A stretch of 46,886 nt of DNA from Paludibacteraceae bacterium (GCA_024683975.1 JAIKXR010000072.1:1-46886); one strand, 5' to 3'. Positions 1 through 10,200 are shown, counted from the stretch's first letter. Notes: a model not told the origin generated them from the letters alone. Made by a program: numbers and translations.

Positions 1-1083
1 CCAGTAATACGGAATACCTTTCAATTGCGGAACAAGAGCCTGTAGTACCATGTTTTCTGCCAATGCCCCCCGGAATTCTTTGTATTCGACATTCCCCGAC
101 AAGATGACTTCGGGTGCCAACTGCGCCAACCGACGCAGTAATCCGCAATCCAAAGCATATACTTTGAATGCAGACAATTCCCTGTATGCAGCAAGCGGTA
201 GTCCCGGTTTGGAAACATTGTACAAACGATAAATCAATCCTGCCTCTTCCAACCAGAACAAGCAGTCTTCATATTCGCGTGCCCGTGCACCGCTTCGCAC
301 TACGCTATACAGGAACTTGCGGTTTTCCTTGGCGAGTTGTGAAGGGAGCGATTTCCACAATGCTGATATTCTGCTGACTTCAACGGGCGTAGCGTATTTA
401 GAGAAATCCGCTTGATAGAGTTGCAAGATATCTCCTAACACCTTGTCAACCTCTTGTACTCCCCGATTCTCCAACATCGCGTTTGTCGCTTCCGGCATAC
501 CTCCGCACACCATATAACGGCGATAGGCGTCGGTCAACTTGGCAAGAATAATCTCCGGCAAGTTGACAAGGGACAGATTCTGCTCCAGATAGTCAAATGT
601 CGGGAAGTCCGATGCCCGCAAAAACTCTCTGAACGACAGCGGATAAAGCGCCATCGTTTGCACTTTACCAACCGGCACGGTCATGCTCTTTTTACGTACA
701 GCCACGCCTAATAGGGAACCGGCGGCAATAATCGCATATTCCGGTGCATTCTCGCAGAAGTATTTAAGTGAATTGAGTGCAGCTTCCGATTCTTGTATCT
801 CATCAAAGATAAGCAGTGTACGCTCCGGCAAGAGAGGAACGGACACGTATAAAGCCAATTCGCCCAACAACCGTTTGGTGTCTTTGGTCTGATTGAACAG
901 ATTGCTCAATTCCGGTGTCTCGTCGAAGTTGAATTCCGCCACGTACTCAAATTCACGTTTCCCAAATTCGCGCATCAACCATGTTTTGCCGATTTGCCGT
1001 GCACCTTGCAAAAGCAAAGGTTTGCGGTGTGGATTTTGTTTCCATTCCCGTAATTGTTCGAATGCGTCTCGTTCAATTTGCAT
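1..1083 (-). CDS. AAA-type ATPase, DUF4143 family (3' end outside window)
   Basis: The ATG is at 1083 and the frame stays open to the window edge, so the C-terminus is missing (361 codons visible). A Walker A motif (GARQIGKT, about residues 27-34) lies close to the N-terminus and a Walker B-like LLIFDEIQ about 60-70 residues later. The downstream part has the look of the DUF4143 helical domain. This layout is that of the large family of Bacteroidales ATP-binding proteins of unknown role, often multi-copy and clade-variable. A consensus promoter and three operator-like repeats sit directly upstream. Family assignment is firm. No specific function can be given, although links to defence or mobile DNA are often suspected. 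Confidence 0.88.
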   Translation of the reverse strand, partial: MQIERDAFEQLREWKQNPHRKPLLLQGARQIGKTWLMREFGKREFEYVAEFNFDETPELSNLFNQTKDTKRLLGELALYVSVPLLPERTLLIFDEIQESEAALNSLKYFCENAPEYAIIAAGSLLGVAVRKKSMTVPVGKVQTMALYPLSFREFLRASDFPTFDYLEQNLSLVNLPEIILAKLTDAYRRYMVCGGMPEATNAMLENRGVQEVDKVLGDILQLYQADFSKYATPVEVSRISALWKSLPSQLAKENRKFLYSVVRSGARAREYEDCLFWLEEAGLIYRLYNVSKPGLPLAAYRELSAFKVYALDCGLLRRLAQLAPEVILSGNVEYKEFRGALAENMVLQALVPQLKGIPYYW

Positions 1084-1108
1084 AAAGAGTTATATTTTTT
1101 TTCGGGTG

Positions 1109-1140
1109 CAAAGGTACTGCGTTGTTTTGATACACGCAAA
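1109..1140 (-). promoter_or_regulatory. Promoter of the DUF4143 ATPase gene
   Basis: Read on the minus strand, TTTG (1137-1140) is followed by a 20-bp spacer and TACCTTTG (1109-1116). This matches the Bacteroidetes -33/-7 consensus. The start codon follows 25 bases after the -7 box. Confidence 0.75.
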
Positions 1141-1145
1141 CAAAA

Positions 1146-1214
1146 GTGCCAAAAATGTGTAAATTTACACATAATTGGCACTATAAATTGTGTGTTTTTA
1201 CACATTTTCGGCAC
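1146..1214. repeat. Three copies of an 18-mer operator-like repeat
   Basis: GTGCCAAAAATGTGTAAA (1146-1163) and TTTACACATAATTGGCAC (1164-1181) form a 36-bp near-perfect palindrome, with 16 of 18 positions paired. A third copy, TTTACACATTTTCGGCAC, lies at 1197-1214, exactly 33 bp (three helical turns) from the second. The set sits just upstream of the -33 box of the ATPase gene, as expected for binding sites of a dimeric regulator. That role is inferred. Confidence 0.7.
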
Positions 1215-1286
1215 TTAATGGGTTAGAACATGTCCTCAATCTGAAAGGAAGGTTCGTAAAGTTTTATACATTAAAGAGGCAGGATG

Positions 1287-1582
1287 CTCGCGGGAATAGC
1301 CGCGAGGAGTGAACAAATTCGGGAACTTTAGGCAGAGCCGATGTCGGATAATATCCGACGCAAAGAAATATTCTTTATCAAGCGACTCTTAGGGAGCCGG
1401 TTCAAATAGTATTTGAACGCAATGGACGAAGCCCATATTCTATACAAGCGGCTCTTAGGGAGCCGGTCGGAATACAATTCCGACACAATGGACAAAGAGC
1501 ATATACTCTACAAGCGGCTCTTGGGAAGCCGGGTCGGAATATCCACCCAATATGCCGCAACCATAAAAGCCCACCGGGCTTT
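1287..1582. repeat. 66-bp tandem array of double hairpins
   Basis: The phrase AAGCGRCTCTTAGGGAGCCGG recurs at 1380, 1446 and 1512, exactly 66 bp apart, with a degenerate copy near 1314. It can itself fold (CGGCTC/GAGCCG). After each copy comes an 8-bp palindrome with a 3-nt loop whose bases differ while pairing is kept: GTCGGAT/ATCCGAC (1343-1359), GTTCAAAT/ATTTGAAC (1400-1418), GTCGGAAT/ATTCCGAC (1466-1484). Another hairpin, CTCGCGG/CCGCGAG, precedes the array at 1287-1306, and AAAGCCC/GGGCTTT follows at 1566-1582. No recognised gene lies in 1215-1961. A forward frame from ATG 1422 reads through two units as a 22-residue repeat, so coding cannot be excluded. Confidence 0.75.
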
Positions 1583-1740
1583 CATGCCGACGTAATAGAA
1601 GAAAAAAGCGGCTTTCAGCTGCTACAAGAGACGAAAGGGCTGCAAATTAAATTCGCAGGCAATAAAAGAAAAAGACGATGGAGGAGGGAGAGAAAAAGGG
1701 TTCGGTCGGAGCACGGTGATTCTTCGGCGAAAGGAGTGCT

Positions 1741-1817
1741 CGTTATCGTGTCGTTATCGTGTCGTTGTCGTGTCGTTATCGACTCGTTATCGTGTCGTTA
1801 TCGACTCGTTATCGTGT
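1741..1817. repeat. 11-bp tandem repeat, 7 copies
   Basis: Seven uninterrupted units of the type CGTTATCGTGT occur. The third copy has CGTTGTCGTGT, and copies four and six end in GACT instead of GTGT. The array lies in the gene-free stretch between the ATPase gene and the 3' end of dsbD (the dsbD stop is at 1962). The rest of 1818-1961 shows no gene. Confidence 0.9.
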
Positions 1818-1961
1818 TTGGTATTGTATTTGTAGCGATTGCTGCACGAGAAAATGCTGTCTATCAAGCACGGAGACTCTAATGAGTCGGCTCCAGTCTA
1901 TGAAGGGAGTCGTCGGGGAGACGGGTGCTATCAAAAGGGGATAGGGGATGTGGCTGAAGCG

Positions 1962-3584
1962 TCACAGTTCCAGCCAGTGAAGGAAATCGTCGGGCGAGGC
2001 GGTGAAAGCCATCGGCGTGCCGTGGGGCGTGCCGTCCGGCGAGAGGCGGAAATAGAGCGGCTGGGCGTTGGAACGGAACAGCTCGCGCTGGAGGCGGGAG
2101 AACTCCACGCCGTCCTGTATGCCGTTGGCGTTCTCATCACGGCGCGAATCGACAAAAAGCTCAATGAGAACATAGTCCTGCAACGCCGCCTGCACACGGC
2201 TGTCCGTCATCACATACTGCTCCATCTTGCGGCAATTGACACAGCCGTAGCCCGTGAAATAGAGCAGCACGGGCTTGTCCTCCTGACGGGCATAGGCGAG
2301 TCCCTCATCATAGTCATGGAAGATGTCGCGGTAGGGAATCTCCATCGGCGGCGCGAAAGCGGCAACGGCTTTCCCATCGGACGCGCCCCAGACGGCAGGC
2401 AGCAGGTATAGCGCGAAGCCGAAAGAAGAGAGGGCGATGAGGGATTTGACGGCCAGGCGCGTGACGGAGCGTTCCGCCGTGCGGAGAATGCGCAGGATGC
2501 CTATCAGATGGTATATAGCCAGCCCGCCGAAACAGAGCGTCCAAAGGACAAAGAACAGCCATCTGGGCAGGATTCCCCAGCCGTAGGCGGTGTCGGCGAC
2601 AGAGAGGAACTTTAGCGACAGAGCCAGTTCGAGGAAGGCGAGCGTCACTTTCAGGGAGTTCATCCAGTCGCCCGACCTGGGCAGCCGCCGCAGCGCGTCC
2701 GGGAAGAGTGCCAGCAGCGAGAACGGCAGTGCCAATGCAAGGGCGAAGCCGAGCATACCGATTGTGGGCGCGAGCAGATGCATGGATGCCGCCTCCACCA
2801 GCAGCGTACCAATGATGGGACCCGTACACGAGAAGGACACGATGACCAGCGTGAACGCCATCAGCAGCAGGCTGCCTATACCCTTTGTCCGGCGCGATCG
2901 GTTGTCCATAGCGGTAGCCCACGACGCGGGCAACTGTATCTCAAACAGGCCGAAGAAGGACAGCGCGAAGACCACTAACAGAATGAAAAAGAACAGATTG
3001 AGCGTGGCAGATGTGGAAAGTTGGTTCAAAGCGGACGCTCCGAACAGCATGGTGACGAGCAGGCCAAGAGAGACGTAGATTACCACAATAGCCGCCCCGT
3101 AGAGCAGTGCGTCCCGCCTGCCGCGTCGGTCTTTGCCTCGATGGAGGAAGAAGGAGACGGTCATCGGGATGACGGGCCAAACGCAGGGGGTGAAGATGGC
3201 AAGCAGACCGCCTGCCAGCCCCAGCAGGAAGATAAGCCACAGGGACTGCGTGCCGTCAGCGGCAGGTGCGGCGATGTCCGTGCTGCCGGTGTCATCACTG
3301 CCGCAGACATAGGTTTCGGGCGAAAGGCACTGGAAATCGTTGCAGGCGACATAGCGGATGGTGTCTCCCTGCCGGACGGTGAAGGTGTGCGTGCCGTAGT
3401 AGTCCTCGCCGATTATCGAGTCGCCGATGCTGATGAGCGTCATGTGCCACGAGGAGTCCATCCGGGCAGTGACCTCAACAGCGTTGTCAGAGATTCGTAC
3501 TGCCGACCAATTGACAGGGGTCAGGATGTCTGCTGATGCGGCTAATGGCAGGCAGAGTAGGGCGAAAACAAGCCATCTGCACAT
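1962..3584 (-). CDS. dsbD: Thiol:disulfide interchange protein, DsbD type
   Basis: Carries electrons from cytoplasmic thioredoxin across the inner membrane to periplasmic thiol proteins. The 540-aa product has a signal peptide, a short N-terminal periplasmic domain with a cysteine pair (ACNDFQC, near residue 85), about eight membrane segments of the cytochrome-c-biogenesis/DsbD type (residues 110-400), and a C-terminal thioredoxin fold with the CxxC motif CVNC (near residue 450). Bacteroidales homologues are often longer; the saving here is in the N-terminal domain. The ATG lies only 2 nt after the nadE stop, so it is the last gene of that operon. It is clearly GC-richer than nadE. Confidence 0.9.
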   Translation of the reverse strand: MCRWLVFALLCLPLAASADILTPVNWSAVRISDNAVEVTARMDSSWHMTLISIGDSIIGEDYYGTHTFTVRQGDTIRYVACNDFQCLSPETYVCGSDDTGSTDIAAPAADGTQSLWLIFLLGLAGGLLAIFTPCVWPVIPMTVSFFLHRGKDRRGRRDALLYGAAIVVIYVSLGLLVTMLFGASALNQLSTSATLNLFFFILLVVFALSFFGLFEIQLPASWATAMDNRSRRTKGIGSLLLMAFTLVIVSFSCTGPIIGTLLVEAASMHLLAPTIGMLGFALALALPFSLLALFPDALRRLPRSGDWMNSLKVTLAFLELALSLKFLSVADTAYGWGILPRWLFFVLWTLCFGGLAIYHLIGILRILRTAERSVTRLAVKSLIALSSFGFALYLLPAVWGASDGKAVAAFAPPMEIPYRDIFHDYDEGLAYARQEDKPVLLYFTGYGCVNCRKMEQYVMTDSRVQAALQDYVLIELFVDSRRDENANGIQDGVEFSRLQRELFRSNAQPLYFRLSPDGTPHGTPMAFTASPDDFLHWLEL

Positions 3585-3586
3585 GG

Positions 3587-5518
3587 CTATTCCATTGGGT
3601 TTACATCACTTGGCATACGCCAGTCACCACGCGGCGAGAGGCTGATGCCGATTACTTTAGGTCCGTCGGGTTGGCACGAACGCTTGAACTGTTGTGTGTA
3701 GAAGCGGTGACGGAAGACCTCAATCCAATGGTTGATTTGCTCTTCCGAATATGTGTCCTCAAACGCCAATGAAGCCATATAAGCCACTTTGTCGGCTGTG
3801 AATCCGTAACGTAGGAAATGGTACATAAAGAAGTCGTGCAGTTCGTAAGGACCTACCTTGTCTTCAGTCAGTTGGGCAATGTCACCGTTCTCGTTGGCAG
3901 GTAAGAGTTCGGGTGAGATGGGTGTGTTGATAATATCCATAAGGATGGAGGTTATCTCTTCGCTGTACCAATAGTTGGCGGCATATCGTATTTGGAACTG
4001 CACCATTGTTTTAGGAATACCGGCGTTGATGCCGTACATAGATATCTGGTCGCCGGCATAGGTCATCCATCCGAGTGCCAATTCGCTCATATCGCCGGTA
4101 CCGACAACGAGTCCGTTCCGCTGGTTAGCCAAGTCCATAAGAATGAGCGTGCGGACACGTGCTTGGGCGTTCTCATAGGTGATGTCTCTATCGCCTGAAT
4201 GTTGTATGTCGTGCAAGTGCTGCGCAACGCTGTCACGGATAGGAATCTCCATTTGTGTTACGCCAAGCAGTTCCATAAGTCGTGTTGCGTTGTTGTATGT
4301 GCGGTCGGATGTTCCAAAACCAGGCATAGTTACACCAATGATTTGCTTGCGGTCATACCCTAACAAGTCAGCCGTCTGGACTGCAACCAAGAGAGCCAAA
4401 GTGGAGTCGAGTCCACCGCTGATACCGATGACGAGTGAGTCAGCGTGTGTATGTTCCCAGCGATGAGCCAGGCCGTTGCACTGGATGGAGAAAGCATCGG
4501 ATGAGAAAGCGTCACTATCTTCTGGTGTCGGCAGGAAGGGACTACGCGGGAAATGGCGGTGGACAGGCTCGGAAAAAAGTTCCTCTTTTTCGATAGGAGC
4601 GACATTGACTTTGCGATAACGTCCGTGCTGGTCTTTGGTGAAGTTTGTATTGCGTTGGCGGTCAATGCGAAGACGCTCTACGTCAATCTCCTGCATAATC
4701 ATAGATGAGTTGTGCTGGAAACGGTCGCCTTCAGAGAGAAGTTCGCCGTTCTCGGCTATATAAGTAGAGCCGGAGAATACTATATCAGACGATGATTCGC
4801 CAATGCCGGATGATGTATAAACATAGCCACAATGCACACGTGCTGATTGTTGAGTAATCATCTGCCGACGGAAAGCGTGCTTGCCTGTGACGCAGTTGCT
4901 TGACGATAGGTTGAAGATAAGTTCAGCACCTTGGATAGCCAACTGAGTGGAAGGAGGGAGTGGTGACCATAAGTCTTCGCAAATCTCAACGCCAAAGCAG
5001 CAGTTGCGTGTCATAAATAGCAGTTCCGGTCCGAAAGGCACATCGCCACACCATAGTTCGACAGTCGGTATACGCGGAATGAGTCCTTCGGCAGAATGTT
5101 GTAGTGCCGCTCTGCCAGAAGTGAACCAGCGTTTTTCATAGAACTCACCTGTGTTAGGCAGATTAATTTTAGGAACTACACCTACCACGTCTCCGTCGGT
5201 CATAACAAATGCGCAGTTATACAAGTTGTTATCCACTTTGAGCGGTGCTCCTACAAGTACGATAACAGGTTTCTCACGAGTGAAATTGCAGATTTCTTCT
5301 AATCCGAGGAGAGTATTTTGTTGCAGTCGTTGGGTGAAGAAAAGATCACCGCAGGTGTACCCTGTCAATGTCAGTTCAGGGAAGCAGATTATTTCCACTC
5401 CTTCTTCAACCGCTTCGTTTATTTGTTGTTTGACTTGCTGCACGTTGTATGAGCAGTCAGCTACGCGCATCATCGGCACAGCAGCCGCTACGCGTACAAA
5501 TCCAAAGTTGTTATTCAT
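3587..5518 (-). CDS. nadE: Glutamine-dependent NAD+ synthetase
   Basis: Last step of NAD biosynthesis: amidates nicotinate adenine dinucleotide with ammonia released from glutamine. The N-terminal half is a nitrilase-type glutaminase with its three catalytic residues in recognisable settings: Glu in FPELTLTGYT, Lys in PKINLPN, Cys in FGVEICEDLW. The C-terminal half is the ATP-pyrophosphatase synthetase with the P-loop SGGLDS (GISGGLDSTLALLV). Its 643 residues are normal for the glutamine-dependent class. It is followed directly by dsbD and preceded 57 nt upstream by the CvpA-like gene. Confidence 0.96.
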   Translation of the reverse strand: MNNNFGFVRVAAAVPMMRVADCSYNVQQVKQQINEAVEEGVEIICFPELTLTGYTCGDLFFTQRLQQNTLLGLEEICNFTREKPVIVLVGAPLKVDNNLYNCAFVMTDGDVVGVVPKINLPNTGEFYEKRWFTSGRAALQHSAEGLIPRIPTVELWCGDVPFGPELLFMTRNCCFGVEICEDLWSPLPPSTQLAIQGAELIFNLSSSNCVTGKHAFRRQMITQQSARVHCGYVYTSSGIGESSSDIVFSGSTYIAENGELLSEGDRFQHNSSMIMQEIDVERLRIDRQRNTNFTKDQHGRYRKVNVAPIEKEELFSEPVHRHFPRSPFLPTPEDSDAFSSDAFSIQCNGLAHRWEHTHADSLVIGISGGLDSTLALLVAVQTADLLGYDRKQIIGVTMPGFGTSDRTYNNATRLMELLGVTQMEIPIRDSVAQHLHDIQHSGDRDITYENAQARVRTLILMDLANQRNGLVVGTGDMSELALGWMTYAGDQISMYGINAGIPKTMVQFQIRYAANYWYSEEITSILMDIINTPISPELLPANENGDIAQLTEDKVGPYELHDFFMYHFLRYGFTADKVAYMASLAFEDTYSEEQINHWIEVFRHRFYTQQFKRSCQPDGPKVIGISLSPRGDWRMPSDVNPME

Positions 5519-5575
5519 ACTATTTGTATTTGTTGCTTGCGTTGTTCTATGTGTTTTGTGGCACTCTTTTCTTTC

Positions 5576-6058
5576 TTATGGTGTCCTTTCAAGTATCCGG
5601 TTTGTAAAAGAAAGTGCAGGATCGTAAAGTAGCGAACTGTCGTGTAGTGTTTGAGGAATGATGTGCCATTGAGTGTCCACCTGCCCTATGAGATAGATAA
5701 TAATGAGTACAATGATCGCCCATTTGCCTGTTCCAAAAACGGCTCCGAACAATTTGTTGACCCAACCGAGATGGATAGCTTTGAGCAGTTTGGATAGCAT
5801 AGTGCCAATGATATTAAGGGCAATTGTGATTACTAAAAAGAGAATTGAATAGGCTACGATGTTACAGACGGGTGCCGGCCAAGCAAATTGGCTGATGAGC
5901 CAGACGGAAAAGGCGTGTCCCCACAGGCGAGTGCCGAAATAGCCGATAATGACAGCAGCAATGGCTGTCACTTCTTTGACTAATCCGCGCATCAAACCTC
6001 TAACCAACCCGAGCAGCAGAGGCAGGGCAATCACTATGTCCAACCAGCAGATATTCAC
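5576..6058 (-). CDS. CvpA family membrane protein
   Basis: The 160-residue protein has four hydrophobic segments and starts with the family-typical pattern WLDIVIALPLLLGLVRGLMRG. CvpA-like proteins are needed for colicin V export in E. coli and for envelope homeostasis elsewhere; the biochemical role is unsettled. The start codon is 2 nt after the stop of the DUF5689 lipoprotein gene, implying co-transcription. Confidence 0.88.
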   Translation of the reverse strand: MNICWLDIVIALPLLLGLVRGLMRGLVKEVTAIAAVIIGYFGTRLWGHAFSVWLISQFAWPAPVCNIVAYSILFLVITIALNIIGTMLSKLLKAIHLGWVNKLFGAVFGTGKWAIIVLIIIYLIGQVDTQWHIIPQTLHDSSLLYDPALSFTNRILERTP

Positions 6059-6060
6059 CC

Positions 6061-7239
6061 TTATTCTCCGTATTCAATGCGTGGCCACAATCTTGAATCA
6101 GCAGTGCTGTAGAGCATAAGGTCATCTAACGAGCGGATGGTGACGCTCCAGTCATCCCAATCGGGTGCGTAACTGTCCACTCCATTGTAGGTCTTGACAT
6201 TGTTATTGTCGCGATAGTAACCTAAAATGCCTGTGACCGTGCCAACATAATTTTGGCAGTTGGTAACACCATTGCTGTCCGCGCCGGGGATGTAGAAATG
6301 CGAGAACTTGGCGTACTCGGATGCGGACACCAATGTCTTGTTGCCATAGTTGTCCGCTATGATACGCGATTGAGGATAACCCATATTGCCCGTTGAAGGA
6401 GCAAAAACATTGGCTGTGGAGCCGTTTTCAAAGTCATCAGGGTTATTAGTGGAGCAATAAGTCGGAACACCGTAGTTGGAGTATTCTCCGGTGTAGTGTA
6501 CGTTTTTCAGACAGACCAATCTGCCGTCTTGCAGGCGGTTGTCCACTTGATTGAGATTGTTAATAAAGTCAGTAATCAAGATTGTATCGCATTGTGGCGG
6601 GCGAGGCAGACCGACTAACTGTGTGCGTTTTTTGAATTCGGCAAACGGAATACGTCCCGGAGCCCATCCCACTTTCTCGGTAGGTTTGTTGGCATTGACG
6701 TTGTTGTTGTAAGTAGGTACGCAAAGTTGAGGTTGGTTGGCATAACGGCCTATAGCCAGACCGTCAATACGAATAAGAACCTCCTGACCGATTTGGAACA
6801 TACCTCCTATTGAACTTGCATCGATTGAGATGCGCAGTGCTTGTTGTTTGCCTCTTACAATCTGCTGTATGCAGAGCGACTTATAGAAATTGCCAGCGAG
6901 GTCGTCAGTGGTGATGCGCCCTCGGATGAACAGAGGCTGATTAGTCGGAAGTGTGTCAATAGAGAAGAGCCAGATGGTGTCAAGATATGCGTCATAAGTG
7001 TGTCCTGTACCCGAAGCGCGCAGACGATACAATGCAGGGTCACAGTAGTTGCCCTTTTCTGTCATATATGGAGCCTGCTTAAGTTCGTTGAGTGTTAGCA
7101 GTTTGCCACTGACGGCAGATACCTGTTCGGCTATTTCTTTTTCTGTGATATAGCGTTTTTGCGGTTCATCGGAACGGCAAGACACGAATGACAAACCGAT
7201 TACAACGATGGCGGAAAGAATGATAGATTGTGTTTTCAT
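6061..7239 (-). CDS. DUF5689-domain lipoprotein
   Basis: The start was set at ATG 7239 rather than an in-frame ATG further upstream because a lipoprotein signal follows directly (hydrophobic stretch ending in LSFVSC, Cys near residue 21) and an AGGAGG sequence precedes it. The 392-residue product is a predicted surface or periplasmic lipoprotein with a DUF5689 domain, which in Bacteroidetes is repeatedly encoded next to a TonB-dependent receptor, as here (17 nt gap). It probably works with that receptor in capture of an unknown ligand. The CvpA gene follows after 2 nt. Confidence 0.82.
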   Translation of the reverse strand: MKTQSIILSAIVVIGLSFVSCRSDEPQKRYITEKEIAEQVSAVSGKLLTLNELKQAPYMTEKGNYCDPALYRLRASGTGHTYDAYLDTIWLFSIDTLPTNQPLFIRGRITTDDLAGNFYKSLCIQQIVRGKQQALRISIDASSIGGMFQIGQEVLIRIDGLAIGRYANQPQLCVPTYNNNVNANKPTEKVGWAPGRIPFAEFKKRTQLVGLPRPPQCDTILITDFINNLNQVDNRLQDGRLVCLKNVHYTGEYSNYGVPTYCSTNNPDDFENGSTANVFAPSTGNMGYPQSRIIADNYGNKTLVSASEYAKFSHFYIPGADSNGVTNCQNYVGTVTGILGYYRDNNNVKTYNGVDSYAPDWDDWSVTIRSLDDLMLYSTADSRLWPRIEYGE

Positions 7240-7256
7240 TTTCTGTTCCTCCTGAA

Positions 7257-10200
7257 TTAGAATTTGTATGTAAGTGTAAGGTAGAAATTCGCACCCCAAG
7301 CATAGTAGTATTTGGCAGGGAATTTCCAAGCGTTGGCAGTTATCACTGAGTTGGCGTTGTCAGCCATACCTTGTTTGGTTGCGCGAGGCAGACGAGCCTG
7401 CTGATAGCCACCTGTTTTGAAATGAACATTATTGCCTATGTTTGAGCAAGAAAGATTGATTGACAGCGATTGACGTTGTGGCAGGTAAATAAGTTTACCG
7501 ATGCTAAGGTCAATAAGGAAGCGGTTCCATACGTTGTCATCAGTCAGTTTCTCTTGTTGGTCAAGTATGTTGTAAGGATACTTGAGATTGGGTTTGCCGT
7601 TGCTGTCGCTGTCACCTGTCAGAGCACCGGCATCTTTGTATGAACCGTTGACATTGATGGCATTGCCTGTCAGGTCATCATAGGTAACGTCTGTATACAG
7701 GCTCTTCAAACGGCGTGAAGGAGCTACTCCGAGGTAGTTCATGTCGTAGTAGCTGAGTGTTATGTCAGCGAACCACATTTTCGGGTGGAAGAACGACAAC
7801 TTGAGCGAGGCGTTCACTTGCGGACCATTGCTGACCCTGACACCTTTCATCATCACGGAATCGCGTAGTGCATACACATTGCCGTTGGCTGTTGTGCCTA
7901 ACGCCATTCCGTTCTCGGCTGAAGTCACTACCGAAGCATTGCTTGTATAGCGGTAGTCTCCAGCAGATGTGGCGGCTGACAGAGTGAAGTATGTGCCTAA
8001 CTTGACGGCTGCTGCGGCTTCAATTCCGCAGTGGCGGCGGTTAAGTCCTGTCATGGCTTGATTGACGAAGGTGCGTGCCTCATCATCGTAGTATCCGTTC
8101 AGTTCCATTCCGTCCCAGAAGCGTGAATAGAATCCTGTCACACGTCCGCGCACGACAGTATAATTGAACTCATACGTCAGGTCACCGCCAACTATCTTTT
8201 CTGAAGCACCGTAATAATCTTTCAGGCTGTTAGCTGTATCGTGCGTATAGATGGATGCCACAGCGCGGTCATGTACGCGGGGCGATATGTATGCATTGCG
8301 GGCAAGAGGTGCTTGAGTCATTGCCAATGCATTGAATCTGATATGGTTACGTCCGTTGATTTTGTATGTGAAGCCTGCTTTGAATGACGGATCAACGAAG
8401 TGGTGACGGAAGCCGTGGTAGTTGTTAAGCGTCTTGACTAATTGTCCGTTTTTTATCACATCCGAGCCTTCTTGACCGATGTAGTAATCTTGCATACCTT
8501 TTTGCAGCATACTCAGATATACGGCACGACCGTTGAGCATGGTCGTTGTGCGTTGTATTTGTGAATAAGCCACTTGTACTGCGTAATAGAGGTCAAAGTT
8601 GCGCCAGTTCCACTCGTTCTGATACCAAGTTTTGCTGTTAATCATATTGATGCGGTAGTCATATCCGAAGCGATTGTCTCTTTTTATGACTTTTGCATCT
8701 GCTATTGTGCCATCGGCATTTAGTATAACGTCGTTCTGTTTGACGATTGCCATTTGCGACTGTGTCATTCCTATGTTCTCTGCCAATTCGGCTATGTCAC
8801 GTTCAGCAAACGGGTCTATATCAATCCATTGGTTGCCTCCCAAGAGGTCGTCTATTGACTTGTAGTGATGTCCTTCCGACTCTTTCATTTCCAATCCTGC
8901 GGTCATTTTCAGGTGGTCAAATTGTGTGTTTTGGTATAGTCCGGAAGCCACCAGTTCGCCTATATCGTTGTGACGGCGTTCTTGTATGTAGCGTGCTGAG
9001 CCATTGGGGTTATTGATATTGTTGGCACGGTTGGCAAGGTAGATGGCGTCCCAGTCTATTTGTGTCGTTTGGCTGTTGCGCGATGTCCAGTCGTTATACA
9101 TACGCATATAGGTTGTCCTGTCTATGCTGCCGCCTACGTAGTTGCCGGCTTCATCATAGAAACCGTTCCCGAGCGCTTTGCCGTTCATGTCTTTGTTGAT
9201 AAAATTGCCGTTATCGCCTATCTGTCCGTCCCATAGGAACGAGGGCATATTGCGGTAGTAGTCGGGTCTTGGATCTGGAGCGTTGTAGAAGTTCAGAGCC
9301 GAGTTGGAGTAGAACGAGTAGTGGCCGCCCAAACCTACGTGAAGCAGTTGGTGGTTGTCAATCTTGAAGTTATATCCTAACACGATGGTCGGGTCGTAAC
9401 TGTGTACGATGCGTGAATTGCGCATCTGACCGTTGAGGTAGCCCCAATATGGATTGTAGTTGTTCCAGCCCCATTGCGTGCTGTTGAATTGGTTTGTTAG
9501 GTCATACACTTCCTGTGTTACGGCTGCTGACTGTCCGCGAACGGTCGGTGCTCCGAATGTGATGATGTTCAGTTTATGGCGTTCGCCCCAGTGTTTTTCG
9601 GCAGAGAAAAAGTAACCCAAAGAGTTATATTCAATTCCTTCGCCTATTCTTCCTTTCTTATCTACGTATGGTGTGCCGCGATATGCCACTTGGGCGGCAA
9701 AAGCCCAGCCGTTATCAAGCAAACCGCTTGAGTACGTTGCGCGAACCACACCTTTGTAGTTGCGGTTGGTGGCAGCCATACCCACTTTCCAGCCTTGTGC
9801 ATAGCGGGTTGCCCCCATCAGATAGTTGGTCGCATTTCCCAATCCGCCGAATGTGTAGTTGGTCGCTTCTATTCCTTGGTTGGTCTCTTTATAGCGTGAA
9901 GCATCGTTCAGACCGCCCATCGCAGAGAAGTTGAACTGACCTCTCTCTGCTGAATTGAACGACAGACCTTCAACGTAATATGTCTCGTATGTCTGGCTGT
10001 ATCCGCGATTGCGGTAACGTGCTGACGACCATGCCCATGACGTAAGCGAGTTGAATACGTCTTTTGACGATGATGTCACCGATGCTTGCTCTTGAGTCGA
10101 GCCTTCGTCATCGTTCAGCTCTTGGTCTGCAAGATTCAGCAGCACCTCGTCTTGTGTCTCTTTGGCGATGTCAGGCTGGAGTTGGATAACGTCTAAAACA

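Noticed and set aside
1287..1582. CRISPR array at the 66-bp repeats
   Set aside because: Repeats and the segments between them are both conserved in length and largely in sequence. There are no unique spacers and no cas genes nearby.
1839..2411. 190-codon forward ORF
   Set aside because: It is the antisense shadow of dsbD, GC-rich and without family resemblance, while the minus-strand frame gives a full DsbD protein.
7240..7329. Longer start for the DUF5689 lipoprotein (ATG 7329)
   Set aside because: It would place 30 residues before the lipoprotein signal and overlap the TonB receptor gene; ATG 7239 has a good ribosome site and lipobox.
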